A DNA stretch of 64,000 nucleotides from an uncultured Alphaproteobacteria bacterium (GCA_937931645.1 CALHAR010000003.1:278952-342951), one strand, 5' to 3'; numbered from the stretch's first letter, positions 39,714-49,690 are shown. The notes: generated from the sequence alone by a model not told the origin. Numbers and translations: made by a program.

Positions 39714-42050
39714 ATGGATAAGATAATAGATCAAACCAATTTAAAAAAGAAACCTGCCAATAGCTATGCTTTTTGGCAAGGGTTTGTTGACGCATTTTGG
39801 GGACCTAAAAGCCGTTTAAGTGGTCTACGCCGTGGGTTTTCTATTCGTCGTTGGAGCACAAAATTATCTTTCTTACTTATTGCCGCCGCTATCGTTAGTG
39901 GTTTTGCAACCTACGCCGCGCTAACCGAAACACCGCCTTTTGGGGATAATCCACGAACCGTTGTTTGGCTTCTTAATATTGATTTAGTTATTTTACTTTT
40001 TCTCGTCACGCTTATTGCGCGGCGTATTATTTCTATATGGGGTGGACGTAGGCAAAATATCGCAGGGTCGCACCTGCATGTCAGGCTGGTTTTAATTTTT
40101 AGTATTATGGCGGCAGTCCCCGCAATTATCATGGCTATCTTTTCAGCCTTCTTCTTTCACTTTGGGGTTCAAACTTGGTTTAGTGAAAATGTCCGTACCG
40201 CAATTGTGGAATCACAAGCGGTTGCCGAAGCTTATTTAGAAGAACATAAACAGGTCATCAAGGCCGATGTCTTGGCCATGGTTAATGATATAGATCGCCA
40301 AGCGATGGTAATGTTGGATTCCCAAGCCGCTTACGAAAAGTCATTAGACACACAATCTTTATTTAGAAACTTATCAGAGGCGATGATTTTTGACCAAACA
40401 GGTCAAATTCTTGCGCGCTCAGGACTGACTTTTACTTTAACGTTCGAAAGTGTGCCTGATTACCTTTTAGAACAAGCCCAAGATGGTGAAGTCGCCGTTC
40501 TAACCAATGACAGTGATGACCGCGTGAGAGCATTGGTAAAACTGAATAGTGGTAATAATAACTTCTTGCTCGTAGGGCGACGAATTGATTCCGAAGTGTT
40601 ATCTCACGTTGCCTTAACACGTGATGCCACAGCAAAATACGCGCAGCTAGAAGGACAATATTCAGGACTACAGATTACAGTTACCATGATATTTGTTGTT
40701 GTTGCACTGTTACTGCTTATGGCGGCGATGTGGATTGGGATTGTCCTCGCCAGACAGCTCGTCACCCCCATTAGTACCCTTATATCCGCATCTGACAGGG
40801 TGAGAGCGGGGGACTTAACCGCCCGTGTCCCACGCCAGAAACAAGTCGAAGAGTTTGACTATTTGGCGCAATCCTTTAACCGAATGACCGAACAGATACA
40901 ACAACAACGTGACGAGCTTATCATGGCGAATCGTCAGTTGGATCAGCGTCGCCGGTTAACCGAAACAGTTTTAACAGGGGTTTCTGCAGGTGTAATTGGT
41001 GTTAATAATACAGGAACCATCACCTTAGCCAACAGCATGGCGGGAGAATTATTTGACCGTAAATCTCAAAGTTTAATTAATAAAAACATTACTGATCTAA
41101 TTCCGGAATTAGGGCCTTTATTAGAAAAAGCGCACGAAAAAACAAATAAAATTATTCAATCTGAAATTCCATTCTTAACCCAAGACGGTAGCAAGTTAAC
41201 CTTGATCGTTAGGATTGCCATTGAATTAATCGGCGAAGAAGAACGCGGCGCCGTTTTAACCTTTGATGACATCACTGAGCTACAATCTGCCCAACGTAAA
41301 GCGGCATGGGCGGATGTTGCCCGCCGTGTGGCACACGAAATTAAAAACCCACTAACACCGATACAATTATCAGCAGAGCGTTTAAAACGTAAATACCTCA
41401 CACAGATTGAAGAAGATCCTGAAACTTTTGAAGCCTGTACTGATACCATCATTCGCCATGTTGACGATATTGGGCGTATGGTGAATGAATTTTCTGACTT
41501 TGCCCGCATGCCTGAATCAATTATGAGTCCCAATAAAATTATTGCCGAATTAAAAGACTTTGTGGTTTTTCAAAAAGCCGCACATGCCAATATCGCGTTC
41601 ACCGTAATGGGTAATATTGCCGACGATAGAAACTATCAAATCCTCTGTGATATTCAGCAAATTCGTCAAGCGGTAACGAATCTAATGCAAAACGCTATAG
41701 ATTCAATTCAAACACACAACAAAACAAACGGTAAATTAAACCTTCTACTTCATGCCGGTAAAGAAGAGCTTATTATTGCCATATCTGACAACGGCGCAGG
41801 GCTACCGAAAGGGCAAGACCCATCAAAGCTCAGCGACCCTTACGTCACCCACCGTCCAAAGGGGACGGGGCTTGGTTTGGCTATCGTTAAGAAAATTATG
41901 AGCGACCATGACGGTAAGTTAATCATGGGCGCAAATTCAAAAATAAAAGAGATTCCTGATTGGCAAGACCTTGGCGGTGCGACTGTTTCACTTATCATTC
42001 CAACAGGTGAAATCCACACCCAACAAACAGAACAAAAGAAAAGCGCGTAA
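39714..42050 (+). CDS. ntrY: NtrY-type sensor histidine kinase
   Basis: NtrY is the membrane sensor of the NtrYX two-component system, linked to nitrogen and redox control in alphaproteobacteria. The 778 residues contain several N-terminal transmembrane helices (about 45-155), a periplasmic or sensing segment, and a further helix at about 325-345. HAMP (VTPISTLISASDRVRAGDLT) and PAS-like segments (about 410-520) follow. The HisKA phosphoacceptor is in RRVAHEIKNPLTPIQLSAE, and HATPase has NLMQNAIDSIQ, ISDNGAGLPKG and GTGLGLAIVKKIM. It is followed 21 bases later by ntrX. ntrB-ntrC are not upstream here, unlike in many relatives. Confidence 0.94.
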   Translation: MDKIIDQTNLKKKPANSYAFWQGFVDAFWGPKSRLSGLRRGFSIRRWSTKLSFLLIAAAIVSGFATYAALTETPPFGDNPRTVVWLLNIDLVILLFLVTLIARRIISIWGGRRQNIAGSHLHVRLVLIFSIMAAVPAIIMAIFSAFFFHFGVQTWFSENVRTAIVESQAVAEAYLEEHKQVIKADVLAMVNDIDRQAMVMLDSQAAYEKSLDTQSLFRNLSEAMIFDQTGQILARSGLTFTLTFESVPDYLLEQAQDGEVAVLTNDSDDRVRALVKLNSGNNNFLLVGRRIDSEVLSHVALTRDATAKYAQLEGQYSGLQITVTMIFVVVALLLLMAAMWIGIVLARQLVTPISTLISASDRVRAGDLTARVPRQKQVEEFDYLAQSFNRMTEQIQQQRDELIMANRQLDQRRRLTETVLTGVSAGVIGVNNTGTITLANSMAGELFDRKSQSLINKNITDLIPELGPLLEKAHEKTNKIIQSEIPFLTQDGSKLTLIVRIAIELIGEEERGAVLTFDDITELQSAQRKAAWADVARRVAHEIKNPLTPIQLSAERLKRKYLTQIEEDPETFEACTDTIIRHVDDIGRMVNEFSDFARMPESIMSPNKIIAELKDFVVFQKAAHANIAFTVMGNIADDRNYQILCDIQQIRQAVTNLMQNAIDSIQTHNKTNGKLNLLLHAGKEELIIAISDNGAGLPKGQDPSKLSDPYVTHRPKGTGLGLAIVKKIMSDHDGKLIMGANSKIKEIPDWQDLGGATVSLIIPTGEIHTQQTEQKKSA

Positions 42051-42071
42051 CACTAACAGGCAAAGAAACCC

Positions 42072-43493
42072 ATGAAAAAAGATATATTAATTGTTGATGA
42101 TGAAGATGATATCCGTACGCTTATTAAGGCCATTTTAGAAGACGAGGGGTATCAGGTTCGCGAAGCCTCCAATTCAGCGCAAGCGTTAAGCGCGGTAAAG
42201 GACAAAGTACCTGACCTCACTATTCTAGATATCTGGCTTCAAGAAAGCGACAAAGACGGTTTAGAGGTTTTAGAACAAATCAAGCAAGATAATCCTTTAC
42301 TTCCTGTTTTGATGATTAGTGGTCACGGCACTGTTGAAACAGCCGTAACAGCCATCAAAAACGGGGCGTATGATTTTATTGAAAAGCCGTTTAAGTCTGA
42401 CCGTTTATTACTCATGATTACGCGTGCTTTGGAAACAGCAGATTTACGCAAAGAAAATAAATCCTTAAAGGCTCAAAAAAATAAAAGTGACCATAAATTA
42501 ATCGGCAACTCTACCGCGATTACTCAATTAAAAAGCCAAATAGAAAAAATTGCGCCAACCAACAGCCGTGTTTTCATTACAGGTGAGGGCGGTACAGGCA
42601 AAGAGGTCGTTGCCAAAACCATTCATAAATTATCAGGGCGTAAAGATAATCCATTCATGGTTGTTAACTGCGCTGCGCTGCACCCTGAAAGATTAGAAGA
42701 AGAACTCTTTGGTGTATATAAAGACGGGGAAACGCATAAAGGTGTTCTAGAACTAGCTAATGGCGGTACGTTATTCTTAGACGAAGTCGCTGATATGCCC
42801 CTAGAAACACAAGCAAAGATTTTACGTGTCCTACAAGACAATAAAATCCACCCCGTTGGCACACAAGATACAATCAATATTGATGTTCGTTTTTTAGCCT
42901 CCACCAATAAAGATTTACAAAATGTGATAAAGTCAGGCGGGTTTAGAGAAGATTTATATTACCGCCTTAATGTTGTTACCCTCAATATCCTTCCCTTACG
43001 CAAGCGGACTGATGATATCCTTCCTTTAGTAGAAAATTTTTTAGAACGGTTTTCGCAACAAACAGGGCAGGCAAAACGTACCTTAGAAAAAAAAGCTATT
43101 GCCAAGCTCCAAGCCTATCAATGGCCAGGCAATGTTCGTCAACTTAAAAACATGATGGAATGGATTACTATTATGACTCCATCACCCTCACAAAAAGCCG
43201 AATTAAGCTGTGATGATTTACCACCAGAATTTTCCAGTAGTAAAACCCCAACACCTGCCAATCAACCGCGCTTTGACTATACCAGCCAGCCTTTACGAGA
43301 AGCGCGTGAAAATTTTGAGAAAACCTACTTAAGGGCTCAGATTAAGCGTTTTGGCGGCAATGTCTCTCAAACAGCAGAATTTATTGGTATGGAACGCTCC
43401 GCACTTCACCGCAAGCTAAAGGCACTTGATATTTCCCTTGAAGATGCGCAGGATAGTACAGTTAAGAATATTACTCTTATTAATAAAGCTTAA
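42072..43493 (+). CDS. ntrX: NtrX-type response regulator
   Basis: This is the response regulator partner of NtrY. The 473 residues have a receiver domain (ILIVDDEDDIRTLIKAI; phospho-acceptor Asp53 in TILDIWLQ; Lys in FIEKPFKS) and an AAA+ domain (about 145-365; Walker A GEGGTGKEVVAKTI, Walker B TLFLDEVADMP). A Fis-type helix-turn-helix closes it (GGNVSQTAEFIGMERSALHR). The stretch after ELFG reads VYKDGETHKGVLELANGG: the GAFTGA loop needed to contact sigma-54 is absent. It is therefore unlikely to be a classical sigma-54 activator, as is known for other alphaproteobacterial NtrX. Confidence 0.94.
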   Translation: MKKDILIVDDEDDIRTLIKAILEDEGYQVREASNSAQALSAVKDKVPDLTILDIWLQESDKDGLEVLEQIKQDNPLLPVLMISGHGTVETAVTAIKNGAYDFIEKPFKSDRLLLMITRALETADLRKENKSLKAQKNKSDHKLIGNSTAITQLKSQIEKIAPTNSRVFITGEGGTGKEVVAKTIHKLSGRKDNPFMVVNCAALHPERLEEELFGVYKDGETHKGVLELANGGTLFLDEVADMPLETQAKILRVLQDNKIHPVGTQDTINIDVRFLASTNKDLQNVIKSGGFREDLYYRLNVVTLNILPLRKRTDDILPLVENFLERFSQQTGQAKRTLEKKAIAKLQAYQWPGNVRQLKNMMEWITIMTPSPSQKAELSCDDLPPEFSSSKTPTPANQPRFDYTSQPLREARENFEKTYLRAQIKRFGGNVSQTAEFIGMERSALHRKLKALDISLEDAQDSTVKNITLINKA

Positions 43494-43510
43494 AATCTAA
43501 AGGTCTAAAA

Positions 43511-44887
43511 ATGCGTGTTATTATTTGTGGAGCAGGGGAAGTTGGATTTAGTATCGCCGCGTATCTATCACGCGAAAACAATGACGTAACCGTTATTGAT
43601 AATTCACCTGAGATGATTGCTCGAATTAATATGGATATTGATGCCAATGGCATTATTGGGTCTGCATCCAGCCCTGAAATATTAAATGCGGCAGGCGCCA
43701 ATGATGCCGATATGATTATTGCCGTTACTGAACATGACGAAGTTAATATGGTGGCATGTCAGGTTGCGCACTCTCTATTTAACGTTCCGAAAAAAATTGC
43801 CCGTATTCGTAACCAAGTTTTTAGAGACCCCGCATGGGCCAATTTATTTAGCCGCGCACATATGCCAATAGATGTTATTATCTCACCAGAGGTGGAAGTC
43901 GCCAACGCCATTGATATGCGTCTTTCTATTCCTGGGACAACCAGTGTATCTCTTCTGGCCGATGGTCAATTATACTTATGTGGCGTGCTGTGTAATGAAG
44001 ATTGCCCGCTTGTAAACACGCCTTTGAAACAACTGTTGACTTTATTTCCTGACATGAACAGTAAGATTGTGACGATTGTCCGAAAAGGAAAAAGCTTTAT
44101 TCCAACCCCTGACGATCAAATGCTAATTGACGATGAAGTGTTCTTTGTAGCAGAAGCGTCGCAGTTAAACCGTATTCTTGCAACTTTTGGACATGAAGAG
44201 AAAAAAGCACAAGACATCATAATTGTTGGTGGCGGAAATATTGGCTTAAGCCTTATTCAAAAAATCCAAGAATCTCAAAGCAATGTAAATTTAAAAATTA
44301 TTGAATCTAATACAGAGCGTGCAGTTTATTTAAGTGAACATCTTGAAAACGTCCTTATCCTTAATGCCTCTGGTCTTGATAAAAAGATATTAGAAGAAGC
44401 TAATATTACAAGTACAGATACTTTAATCGCTATTACAGAAGATGATGAAACCAATATCTTGGCGAGCCTGTTGGCACGTCAATATGGCTGTAAGCGGGTT
44501 ATTCCTCTGGTCAACAAGGAAGCATATAACGATTTAACAGGGACACTTGGTCTTGGCGCTGTTGTTTCCCCCAAGGCCATCACCGTATCTACAATCATGC
44601 GTCATGTACGCCGTGGACGCGTTAAAGGCATTCACAGTTTACTTGGGGGTTTTGCTGAAATTTTAGAAATAGAGGCTTCCGAATCCAGTTCTATTTTAAA
44701 CACGCCCTTAACAGACATTAATTTCCCAAAAGATGTTTTCATTTGCGCCATCATACATAAAGGTGAGATTACCATTCCAACCTCGGCAAGTTCTATCAAG
44801 GCAGGTGACCATGTTGTTATTTTGGCAGGGCAGGGACAAGCAGGTAAAGTTGGTAAAATGTTCTCTGCTCAAGTCGACATATTTTAA
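43511..44887 (+). CDS. trkA: Trk potassium uptake regulatory subunit TrkA
   Basis: TrkA is the peripheral NAD(H)-binding gating subunit of the Trk K+ channel. The 458 residues contain two RCK units. The first starts MRVIICGAGEVGFSIAAYL with the acidic end of strand 2 in DVTVIDNS; the second begins IIIVGGGNIGLSLIQKI with LKIIESN. Each is followed by a TrkA-C domain. The length is the usual double-RCK form. It starts 17 bases after ntrX and is 12 bases from dat. No trkH channel gene is in the window. Confidence 0.95.
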   Translation: MRVIICGAGEVGFSIAAYLSRENNDVTVIDNSPEMIARINMDIDANGIIGSASSPEILNAAGANDADMIIAVTEHDEVNMVACQVAHSLFNVPKKIARIRNQVFRDPAWANLFSRAHMPIDVIISPEVEVANAIDMRLSIPGTTSVSLLADGQLYLCGVLCNEDCPLVNTPLKQLLTLFPDMNSKIVTIVRKGKSFIPTPDDQMLIDDEVFFVAEASQLNRILATFGHEEKKAQDIIIVGGGNIGLSLIQKIQESQSNVNLKIIESNTERAVYLSEHLENVLILNASGLDKKILEEANITSTDTLIAITEDDETNILASLLARQYGCKRVIPLVNKEAYNDLTGTLGLGAVVSPKAITVSTIMRHVRRGRVKGIHSLLGGFAEILEIEASESSSILNTPLTDINFPKDVFICAIIHKGEITIPTSASSIKAGDHVVILAGQGQAGKVGKMFSAQVDIF

Positions 44888-44899
44888 AGGAAATTTTTG

Positions 44900-45784
44900 A
44901 TGCCGCGCTATATTTATCTCAATGGTCAATATGTCCATCCATCACATGCCGCTATCCACCCAGAAGATCGTGGCTTTTTATTTGCTGATGCTGTCTATGA
45001 GGTCATTGCCTGCATACATGGGCACTTGGCCGATGAGACAGGACATTTAGATAGGCTGGAACGTTCACTTAACGAGCTTCAAATGCCTATGCCTGTCGAA
45101 CGTGAGACTCTCAGATTTTTAATGCGTGAAGTCTTACGCCGCAACAACCAGAAAAATGCAGCCATTTATATTCAAGTGACGCGCGGTGCAGCCAAAAGAG
45201 ATTTTAAATTTCCATCACCCGATACACCGCAAACCTTAATGATCATCTCCTATGATTATAATTATGAAGGGCAAAACACCGTTCAAGATGGTATCAGAAT
45301 AAAAACAACAAACGATATCCGTTGGAAACGTCGGGATATTAAAACAACCTTACTCCTCCCTCAATCTTTGGCTAAACAGGAAGCGGTCGATAATGGTGCA
45401 GATGATGCATGGATGCTTGACCCAGAAGGGTTTATCAATGAATCTTCTGCAAGTAATGCGTTCATTGTAAAAAATGGCAAAGTTATAACAAGGCCTATCT
45501 CATACAATATTTTAAAAGGCATAACCCGTACCGCCATCGAACATTTATGCCAAGATGGACGTATAGAACTTGAAGAACGTAAATTTACACCTGAAGAAGC
45601 TTACGAGGCAGATGAAGCCTTTAACACAAGTGCTACATCTTTGATTGTTCCCGTGATTAACATTGACGGTAATGTGATAGGTAATGGAAAACGAGGTAAG
45701 ATTACTGAACTCCTTTACAACGAATATCGTGCCTATGTTGAAGGCCTACGTGGTCAACAAGTCCACTGGGAGCCAGGTTTATGA
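44900..45784 (+). CDS. dat: D-amino acid aminotransferase (class IV PLP enzyme)
   Basis: This is a fold-type IV transaminase, most like D-alanine transaminases that make D-Glu for peptidoglycan. The 294 residues begin MPRYIYLNGQYVHPSHAAIHPEDRGFLFAD-like, and other segments are YIQVTRGAAKRDFKFP and RWKRRDIKTTLLLPQSLAKQ, where the PLP-binding Lys is expected. GFINESSASNAFIVK and ILKGITRTAIEHL follow. ATG 44900 has AAAGGA upstream. A TTG one codon earlier (44897) is possible but less likely. Distinguishing it from a branched-chain transaminase needs comparison with homologues. It overlaps the HAD gene by 4 bases. Confidence 0.83.
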   Translation: MPRYIYLNGQYVHPSHAAIHPEDRGFLFADAVYEVIACIHGHLADETGHLDRLERSLNELQMPMPVERETLRFLMREVLRRNNQKNAAIYIQVTRGAAKRDFKFPSPDTPQTLMIISYDYNYEGQNTVQDGIRIKTTNDIRWKRRDIKTTLLLPQSLAKQEAVDNGADDAWMLDPEGFINESSASNAFIVKNGKVITRPISYNILKGITRTAIEHLCQDGRIELEERKFTPEEAYEADEAFNTSATSLIVPVINIDGNVIGNGKRGKITELLYNEYRAYVEGLRGQQVHWEPGL

Positions 45785-46458
45785 TGTTAGAATATAAAGC
45801 CATTATTTTTGATTGGGACGGCACATTGGTTGATAGTACCGATTGGGTCGTCAGCGCCCATAACCACGTGCGAACCACCTTTGGCCTTCCCATTTGGACA
45901 AAGGATGATATCTTTAGTTCCTCTAGCCTTTCTACGCGTGAGCTATATCCGCAGATTTATGGTGAAAAAGCCGAAGAAGCCATGAAACTTCTTTTTGATT
46001 ACGTAGACGAACATAACCTTGCAGGTGCAAATCCTTATAAAAATGCTTTAGAACTTTTAAACACGGTCAAAGAAAGCGGGTTTTTACAGGCGGTTGTCAG
46101 TAACAAAAAGCACGAGCCGTTAATTGAGATGGTCAGGTATTTGAAATGGGACAGATATTTTTCCGCCATTGTCGGGGCAGGGCACTGCGAGAGAGACAAA
46201 CCTTCAGCAAAACCGCTTCTTATGGCGTTAAGCCTGATGGAGGGTAATCTAACGCCAAAAGACATATTATATGTAGGAGATACGGAAACTGATTTGCTTT
46301 GCGCGCAAAATGCAGGGTGTGATGCGGCCTTCATTCAATCTGACAAGCCACGACCAGACCTTATAGACCAATATGCCCCTCGTTACGCTTGTAATAATAT
46401 TTCAGAGTTTATCACATTCATCAAAGGCTTAAGATCGTCTGTAAATAAGGCTTGCTAA
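45781..46458 (+). CDS. HAD-superfamily phosphatase
   Basis: This is a haloacid-dehalogenase-type hydrolase of the phosphoglycolate-phosphatase-like subgroup (225 residues). Motif I with the nucleophile Asp is AIIFDWDGTLVDST, motif II is AVVSNKK (Ser/Asn), motif III Lys is in ERDKPSAKP, and motif IV is ILYVGDTETDLLCAQNAG. A helical cap lies between I and II. The substrate cannot be told from sequence. The ATG overlaps the dat stop (4 bases), so the two are coupled. It is separated from hfq by 82 bases. Confidence 0.87.
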   Translation: MMLEYKAIIFDWDGTLVDSTDWVVSAHNHVRTTFGLPIWTKDDIFSSSSLSTRELYPQIYGEKAEEAMKLLFDYVDEHNLAGANPYKNALELLNTVKESGFLQAVVSNKKHEPLIEMVRYLKWDRYFSAIVGAGHCERDKPSAKPLLMALSLMEGNLTPKDILYVGDTETDLLCAQNAGCDAAFIQSDKPRPDLIDQYAPRYACNNISEFITFIKGLRSSVNKAC

Positions 46459-46540
46459 GGCTTTGTAACTACTTTAAATAATACAGCGAACAAAGAGCTT
46501 GAATAAACAAGCCTAAATAAAAGAGAAGGATAAGCTAACA

Positions 46541-46780
46541 ATGGCTGAAAAATCCCAAAGCGTCCAAGACGTATTCCTAAATAAAATCCGTAAAGAAAAA
46601 ATGACCGTGACGGTCTTTCTTATCAATGGCGTTAAATTGCAAGGTGTTGTCACATGGTTTGATAATTTTTCTATGCTGTTACGCCGCGAAAGTCACGTAC
46701 AACTAGTCTATAAACATGCCATTTCGACCATCATGCCAGGTGGCCCTTTAAACTTACAAGAAAACGGGGAAGACGAATAA
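46541..46780 (+). CDS. hfq: RNA chaperone Hfq
   Basis: Hfq is the hexameric Sm-like protein that pairs small RNAs with mRNAs. The 79 residues are a compact alphaproteobacterial form without a long tail. Sm1 is in [20 protein letters not shown], followed by FSMLLRRES, and Sm2 in [12 protein letters not shown] carries the YKH uridine-binding motif. A good AGAAGGA site lies 11 bases before ATG 46541. hflX follows after 3 bases, the classic hfq-hflX pairing. Confidence 0.97.
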   Translation: MAEKSQSVQDVFLNKIRKEKMTVTVFLINGVKLQGVVTWFDNFSMLLRRESHVQLVYKHAISTIMPGGPLNLQENGEDE

Positions 46781-46783
46781 GTC

Positions 46784-48109
46784 TTGCCTGAATATATTCA
46801 CACAAAAATAACTGAAACAGCGCTTATTGTGCACCCTGTTTTTACCAACGTGCCTACATTAGAGCGCGGTGATAATGACCAAGCCATGGAAGAAGCCTGC
46901 GGTCTTGCCGAAGCTATCGAGCTTAATGTTTGCCATCGTTTACAAGTTAATATCAACCGCATTAACCCGGGACATCTTTTTGGTAAAGGAACGCGGGAGA
47001 ATATCCACGCCGCCATCAAACAATATAAACCTAATATTGTGATGATTAATCACACGCTTTCACCCGTTCAACAACGAAATCTTGAAAAACAATTTGATAG
47101 TAAGATTATCGACCGTACAGGTTTAATCCTTGAAATATTTGGTGCGCGTGCACAAACAAAAGAAGGAACTATTCAGGTTGAACTAGCCCAGCTTGAATAT
47201 CAAAAATCCCGCCTTGTAAAAGCATGGTCACATTTGGAGCGTCAGCGTGGCGGGCAAAGCTTCATCGGTGGACCGGGGGAAAGCCAACTTGAGATTGATA
47301 AACGTTTAATTGCGGGACGTATATCCAACCTAAAAAAAGAACTTATCAAGGTACGCCAAACACGGGAGTTAGGGCGCAAAGCGCGGGAGCGCGTGCCTTT
47401 TCCTGTTGTTGCCCTTGTTGGCTATACCAATGCAGGGAAATCCACCTTGTTTAACAGGCTCACCAATTCAAATGTTTTTGCGCAAGATTTATTATTCGCA
47501 ACGCTAGACCCAACATTACGCCGTATGGAGCTGCCTTCGGGGCGTGAAATTATTTTATCAGACACGGTTGGCTTTATTAGCGACCTACCAACGCATTTAA
47601 TTGAAGCTTTCCGTGCCACGCTCGACCAAACAAAACACGCGGATATGATTTTACATTTACGCGATTCTACCCAAACCGATTATGATGCCCATAAGCAAGA
47701 TGTCATAAACATTATGCATGACCTTGGTATTGAATATGAAAGCGATGAGCGTATTTTTGAGGTTATTAATAAAATCGATGCCTGCTCCGAAACTCGTCAC
47801 GAAGATATTATGCATGGTGCTAAATTTAACGATAACATTATTCCCGTTTCTGCCGTAACAGGAGAGGGAATTGAAGGCTTGTTAGAAGAAATTGATAGCT
47901 TCCTCTCACGTCATTCAAAATCACTATCTTATGAACTACCTTTATCGGACGGTAAGGCACTTGCGTGGCTGTATCAACACGCCGAGGTCATTCAAACCCA
48001 AGATGGGGAAGACGTGAACCGTATTTTAGTGCATATTGATACGGCAAACCAAAACCGATTCGAAGGATTATTCCCCTATGCCCCGCATGAGCCCCGACAA
48101 GATAGCTGA
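46784..48109 (+). CDS. hflX: GTPase HflX
   Basis: HflX is a ribosome-associated GTPase that splits stalled 70S particles under stress. The 441 residues start at TTG 46784, three bases after hfq; no better start is seen. The N-terminal HflX domain has HRLQVNINRINPGHLFGKG and DRTGLILEIFGARAQTKEG, followed by the helical QRGGQSFIGGPGESQLE. The G domain has G1 VALVGYTNAGKSTLFNR, G3 DTVGFISDLP and G4 VINKID. The 3' end overlaps the next gene by 32 bases. Confidence 0.95.
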   Translation: MPEYIHTKITETALIVHPVFTNVPTLERGDNDQAMEEACGLAEAIELNVCHRLQVNINRINPGHLFGKGTRENIHAAIKQYKPNIVMINHTLSPVQQRNLEKQFDSKIIDRTGLILEIFGARAQTKEGTIQVELAQLEYQKSRLVKAWSHLERQRGGQSFIGGPGESQLEIDKRLIAGRISNLKKELIKVRQTRELGRKARERVPFPVVALVGYTNAGKSTLFNRLTNSNVFAQDLLFATLDPTLRRMELPSGREIILSDTVGFISDLPTHLIEAFRATLDQTKHADMILHLRDSTQTDYDAHKQDVINIMHDLGIEYESDERIFEVINKIDACSETRHEDIMHGAKFNDNIIPVSAVTGEGIEGLLEEIDSFLSRHSKSLSYELPLSDGKALAWLYQHAEVIQTQDGEDVNRILVHIDTANQNRFEGLFPYAPHEPRQDS

Positions 48110-48902
48110 TATTATAAAAGAGGTTGCCCTCGATAAAATCGTACCGCGCTTTAGGCAGCTCGAAGACTATGAAATTTCTACCAAATCTGGCCCCTCTGAT
48201 TTAGTCACCATTGCCGATTTAGAAGCCGAAATTGAGCTCACACGAATTTTTAAAGATATATTGCCTGGTTGTCACGTTGTTGGCGAAGAGGCTGTTTCAA
48301 AAAATGAAATTGATATGAGCTTGCTAAAAACTGAAAGTGATCCTATTTGGGTTATTGATCCCGTTGATGGAACGCATAATTTTGCGCATGGGAAACCCAT
48401 CTATGCCACCATCATTGCCCTTGTCCAAGGCGGTGAAACCGTACAAAGCTGGATTTACGATATCCCGAATGATCGCCTTGCCGTGGCAGAGCAGGGGAGC
48501 GGCGTTGAGTTAAGCGGTGTACGCGTTACCTATCCTAAAATGAGCCAACCCTTAAACGAAACACGCGGCTTCATAAGCCGTAAGTTTTTACCTGAAAAAT
48601 TAAAAACAGAATTAAAAGACGTTTTAGATAATGAGTTTGGCAACATTGAAACATATCTTTGTTGCGCGCATGAATATCTCGATATTTTGGCAGGGGACTC
48701 TTACTTCTCGCTTTATTCACGTATCCGCCCATGGGATCATTTGGCTGGCGCCATGATGTTAAGCGAAGCGGGCGGTCATGTCCGTAAGTGGGACAAATCT
48801 TTATACCAACCCGGCGATGAACGTGGCGGCGTTATCTGCGCGCCTGATAAAGATGTTTGGAATAATATTTATGATTTATTGCTGAAGACTTATTTAAACT
48901 AA
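48078..48902 (+). CDS. Inositol monophosphatase family protein
   Basis: This is a Mg-dependent sugar-phosphate phosphatase of the IMPase superfamily (274 residues from ATG 48078). Motifs: GEEAVSKN region with metal-binding Glu, WVIDPVDGTHNFAHGKPIYA (DPxDGT), and RPWDHLAGAMMLSEAGGHV (WDxxAG). The physiological substrate could be histidinol phosphate, inositol phosphate or another; it cannot be told. ATG 48078 has AAGGA 10 bases upstream. The start overlaps hflX by 32 bases. It is convergent with mazG, 14 bases apart. Confidence 0.88.
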   Translation: MPRMSPDKIADIIKEVALDKIVPRFRQLEDYEISTKSGPSDLVTIADLEAEIELTRIFKDILPGCHVVGEEAVSKNEIDMSLLKTESDPIWVIDPVDGTHNFAHGKPIYATIIALVQGGETVQSWIYDIPNDRLAVAEQGSGVELSGVRVTYPKMSQPLNETRGFISRKFLPEKLKTELKDVLDNEFGNIETYLCCAHEYLDILAGDSYFSLYSRIRPWDHLAGAMMLSEAGGHVRKWDKSLYQPGDERGGVICAPDKDVWNNIYDLLLKTYLN

Positions 48903-48916
48903 ACTTTAAACCAAGC

Positions 48917-49690
48917 CTATTTCTGCGCCTTCCAAGATTTTAACATGTCATCAAGGGTAGCATTTTTAAAATCAAAACTATCTTCTTCCATACCTTCAAA
49001 GCGTTTAATAAACTTATTACTGGCTTTACGGAGGGCTTCTTCGGCATCAATATCATTCATACGGCCCACATTAACAAGGGCAAGAAGCAAGTCACCAAAC
49101 TCCTCTTCTTTATCCGCAGTACTTTTAGCATTTTTAAATTCAGAAATTTCTTCTTCAACCTTTTTAAAAGCTTCATCAGCATTGCGCCATTCAAAACCAA
49201 CTTTCGCCGCTTTCTTTTGTAGTTTTTGCGCGCGGAGCAGGGCAGGCAAACCTTTTGTTACGCCATCTAAAGCGCCACTATTATGTGTCTTTTCTTTATC
49301 TTTTTGCGCCTCCCAAATACCATCAACATCACTGGCGCTTTGCGCGATACCATCACCAAAAACATGAGGGTGACGTGAAATCATTTTATCGGCCACAGCG
49401 TCCGCAACCTCGTCAAAAGAAAACACATTGTCCTCAGACGCCATTTGCGTGTGATAAATAACCTGTAACAGCAAATCACCAAGCTCTTCTTTTAAATCTG
49501 CCATATCGCCATTCTCAATAGCATCAACGACTTCGTATGCTTCTTCAATCGTATATTTCATAATGGATTTAAAATCTTGCTCTTTGTCCCAAGGACAGCC
49601 TTTATCAGGATCGCGCAAGCACGCCATAACCCATTTCAGCTTTTCAATTGGGTGAGTAAACTCATCATTAGTTTTAATTTTTATGTTCAT
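48917..49690 (-). CDS. mazG: Nucleoside triphosphate pyrophosphohydrolase MazG
   Basis: MazG hydrolyses (d)NTPs to monophosphates and pyrophosphate, a house-cleaning role. The 257 residues have two MazG domains. The first carries MACLRDPDKGCPWDKEQDF, YTIEEAYEVVDAIENGD and LKEELGDLLLQVIYHTQ with the EExxE/ExxD metal site; the second carries FKKVEEEISEF and KEEEFGDLLLALVNVGR. The ATG at 49690 faces the 206-base gap to frmB. In relatives mazG also lies near hflX. Confidence 0.95.
   Translation of the reverse strand: MNIKIKTNDEFTHPIEKLKWVMACLRDPDKGCPWDKEQDFKSIMKYTIEEAYEVVDAIENGDMADLKEELGDLLLQVIYHTQMASEDNVFSFDEVADAVADKMISRHPHVFGDGIAQSASDVDGIWEAQKDKEKTHNSGALDGVTKGLPALLRAQKLQKKAAKVGFEWRNADEAFKKVEEEISEFKNAKSTADKEEEFGDLLLALVNVGRMNDIDAEEALRKASNKFIKRFEGMEEDSFDFKNATLDDMLKSWKAQK

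Noticed and set aside
48945..49367. 140-codon plus-strand frame opposite mazG
   Set aside because: It is Ser/Ala/Leu-rich translation of the complement of a Glu/Lys/Asp-rich gene. It is a typical shadow frame without start signals.
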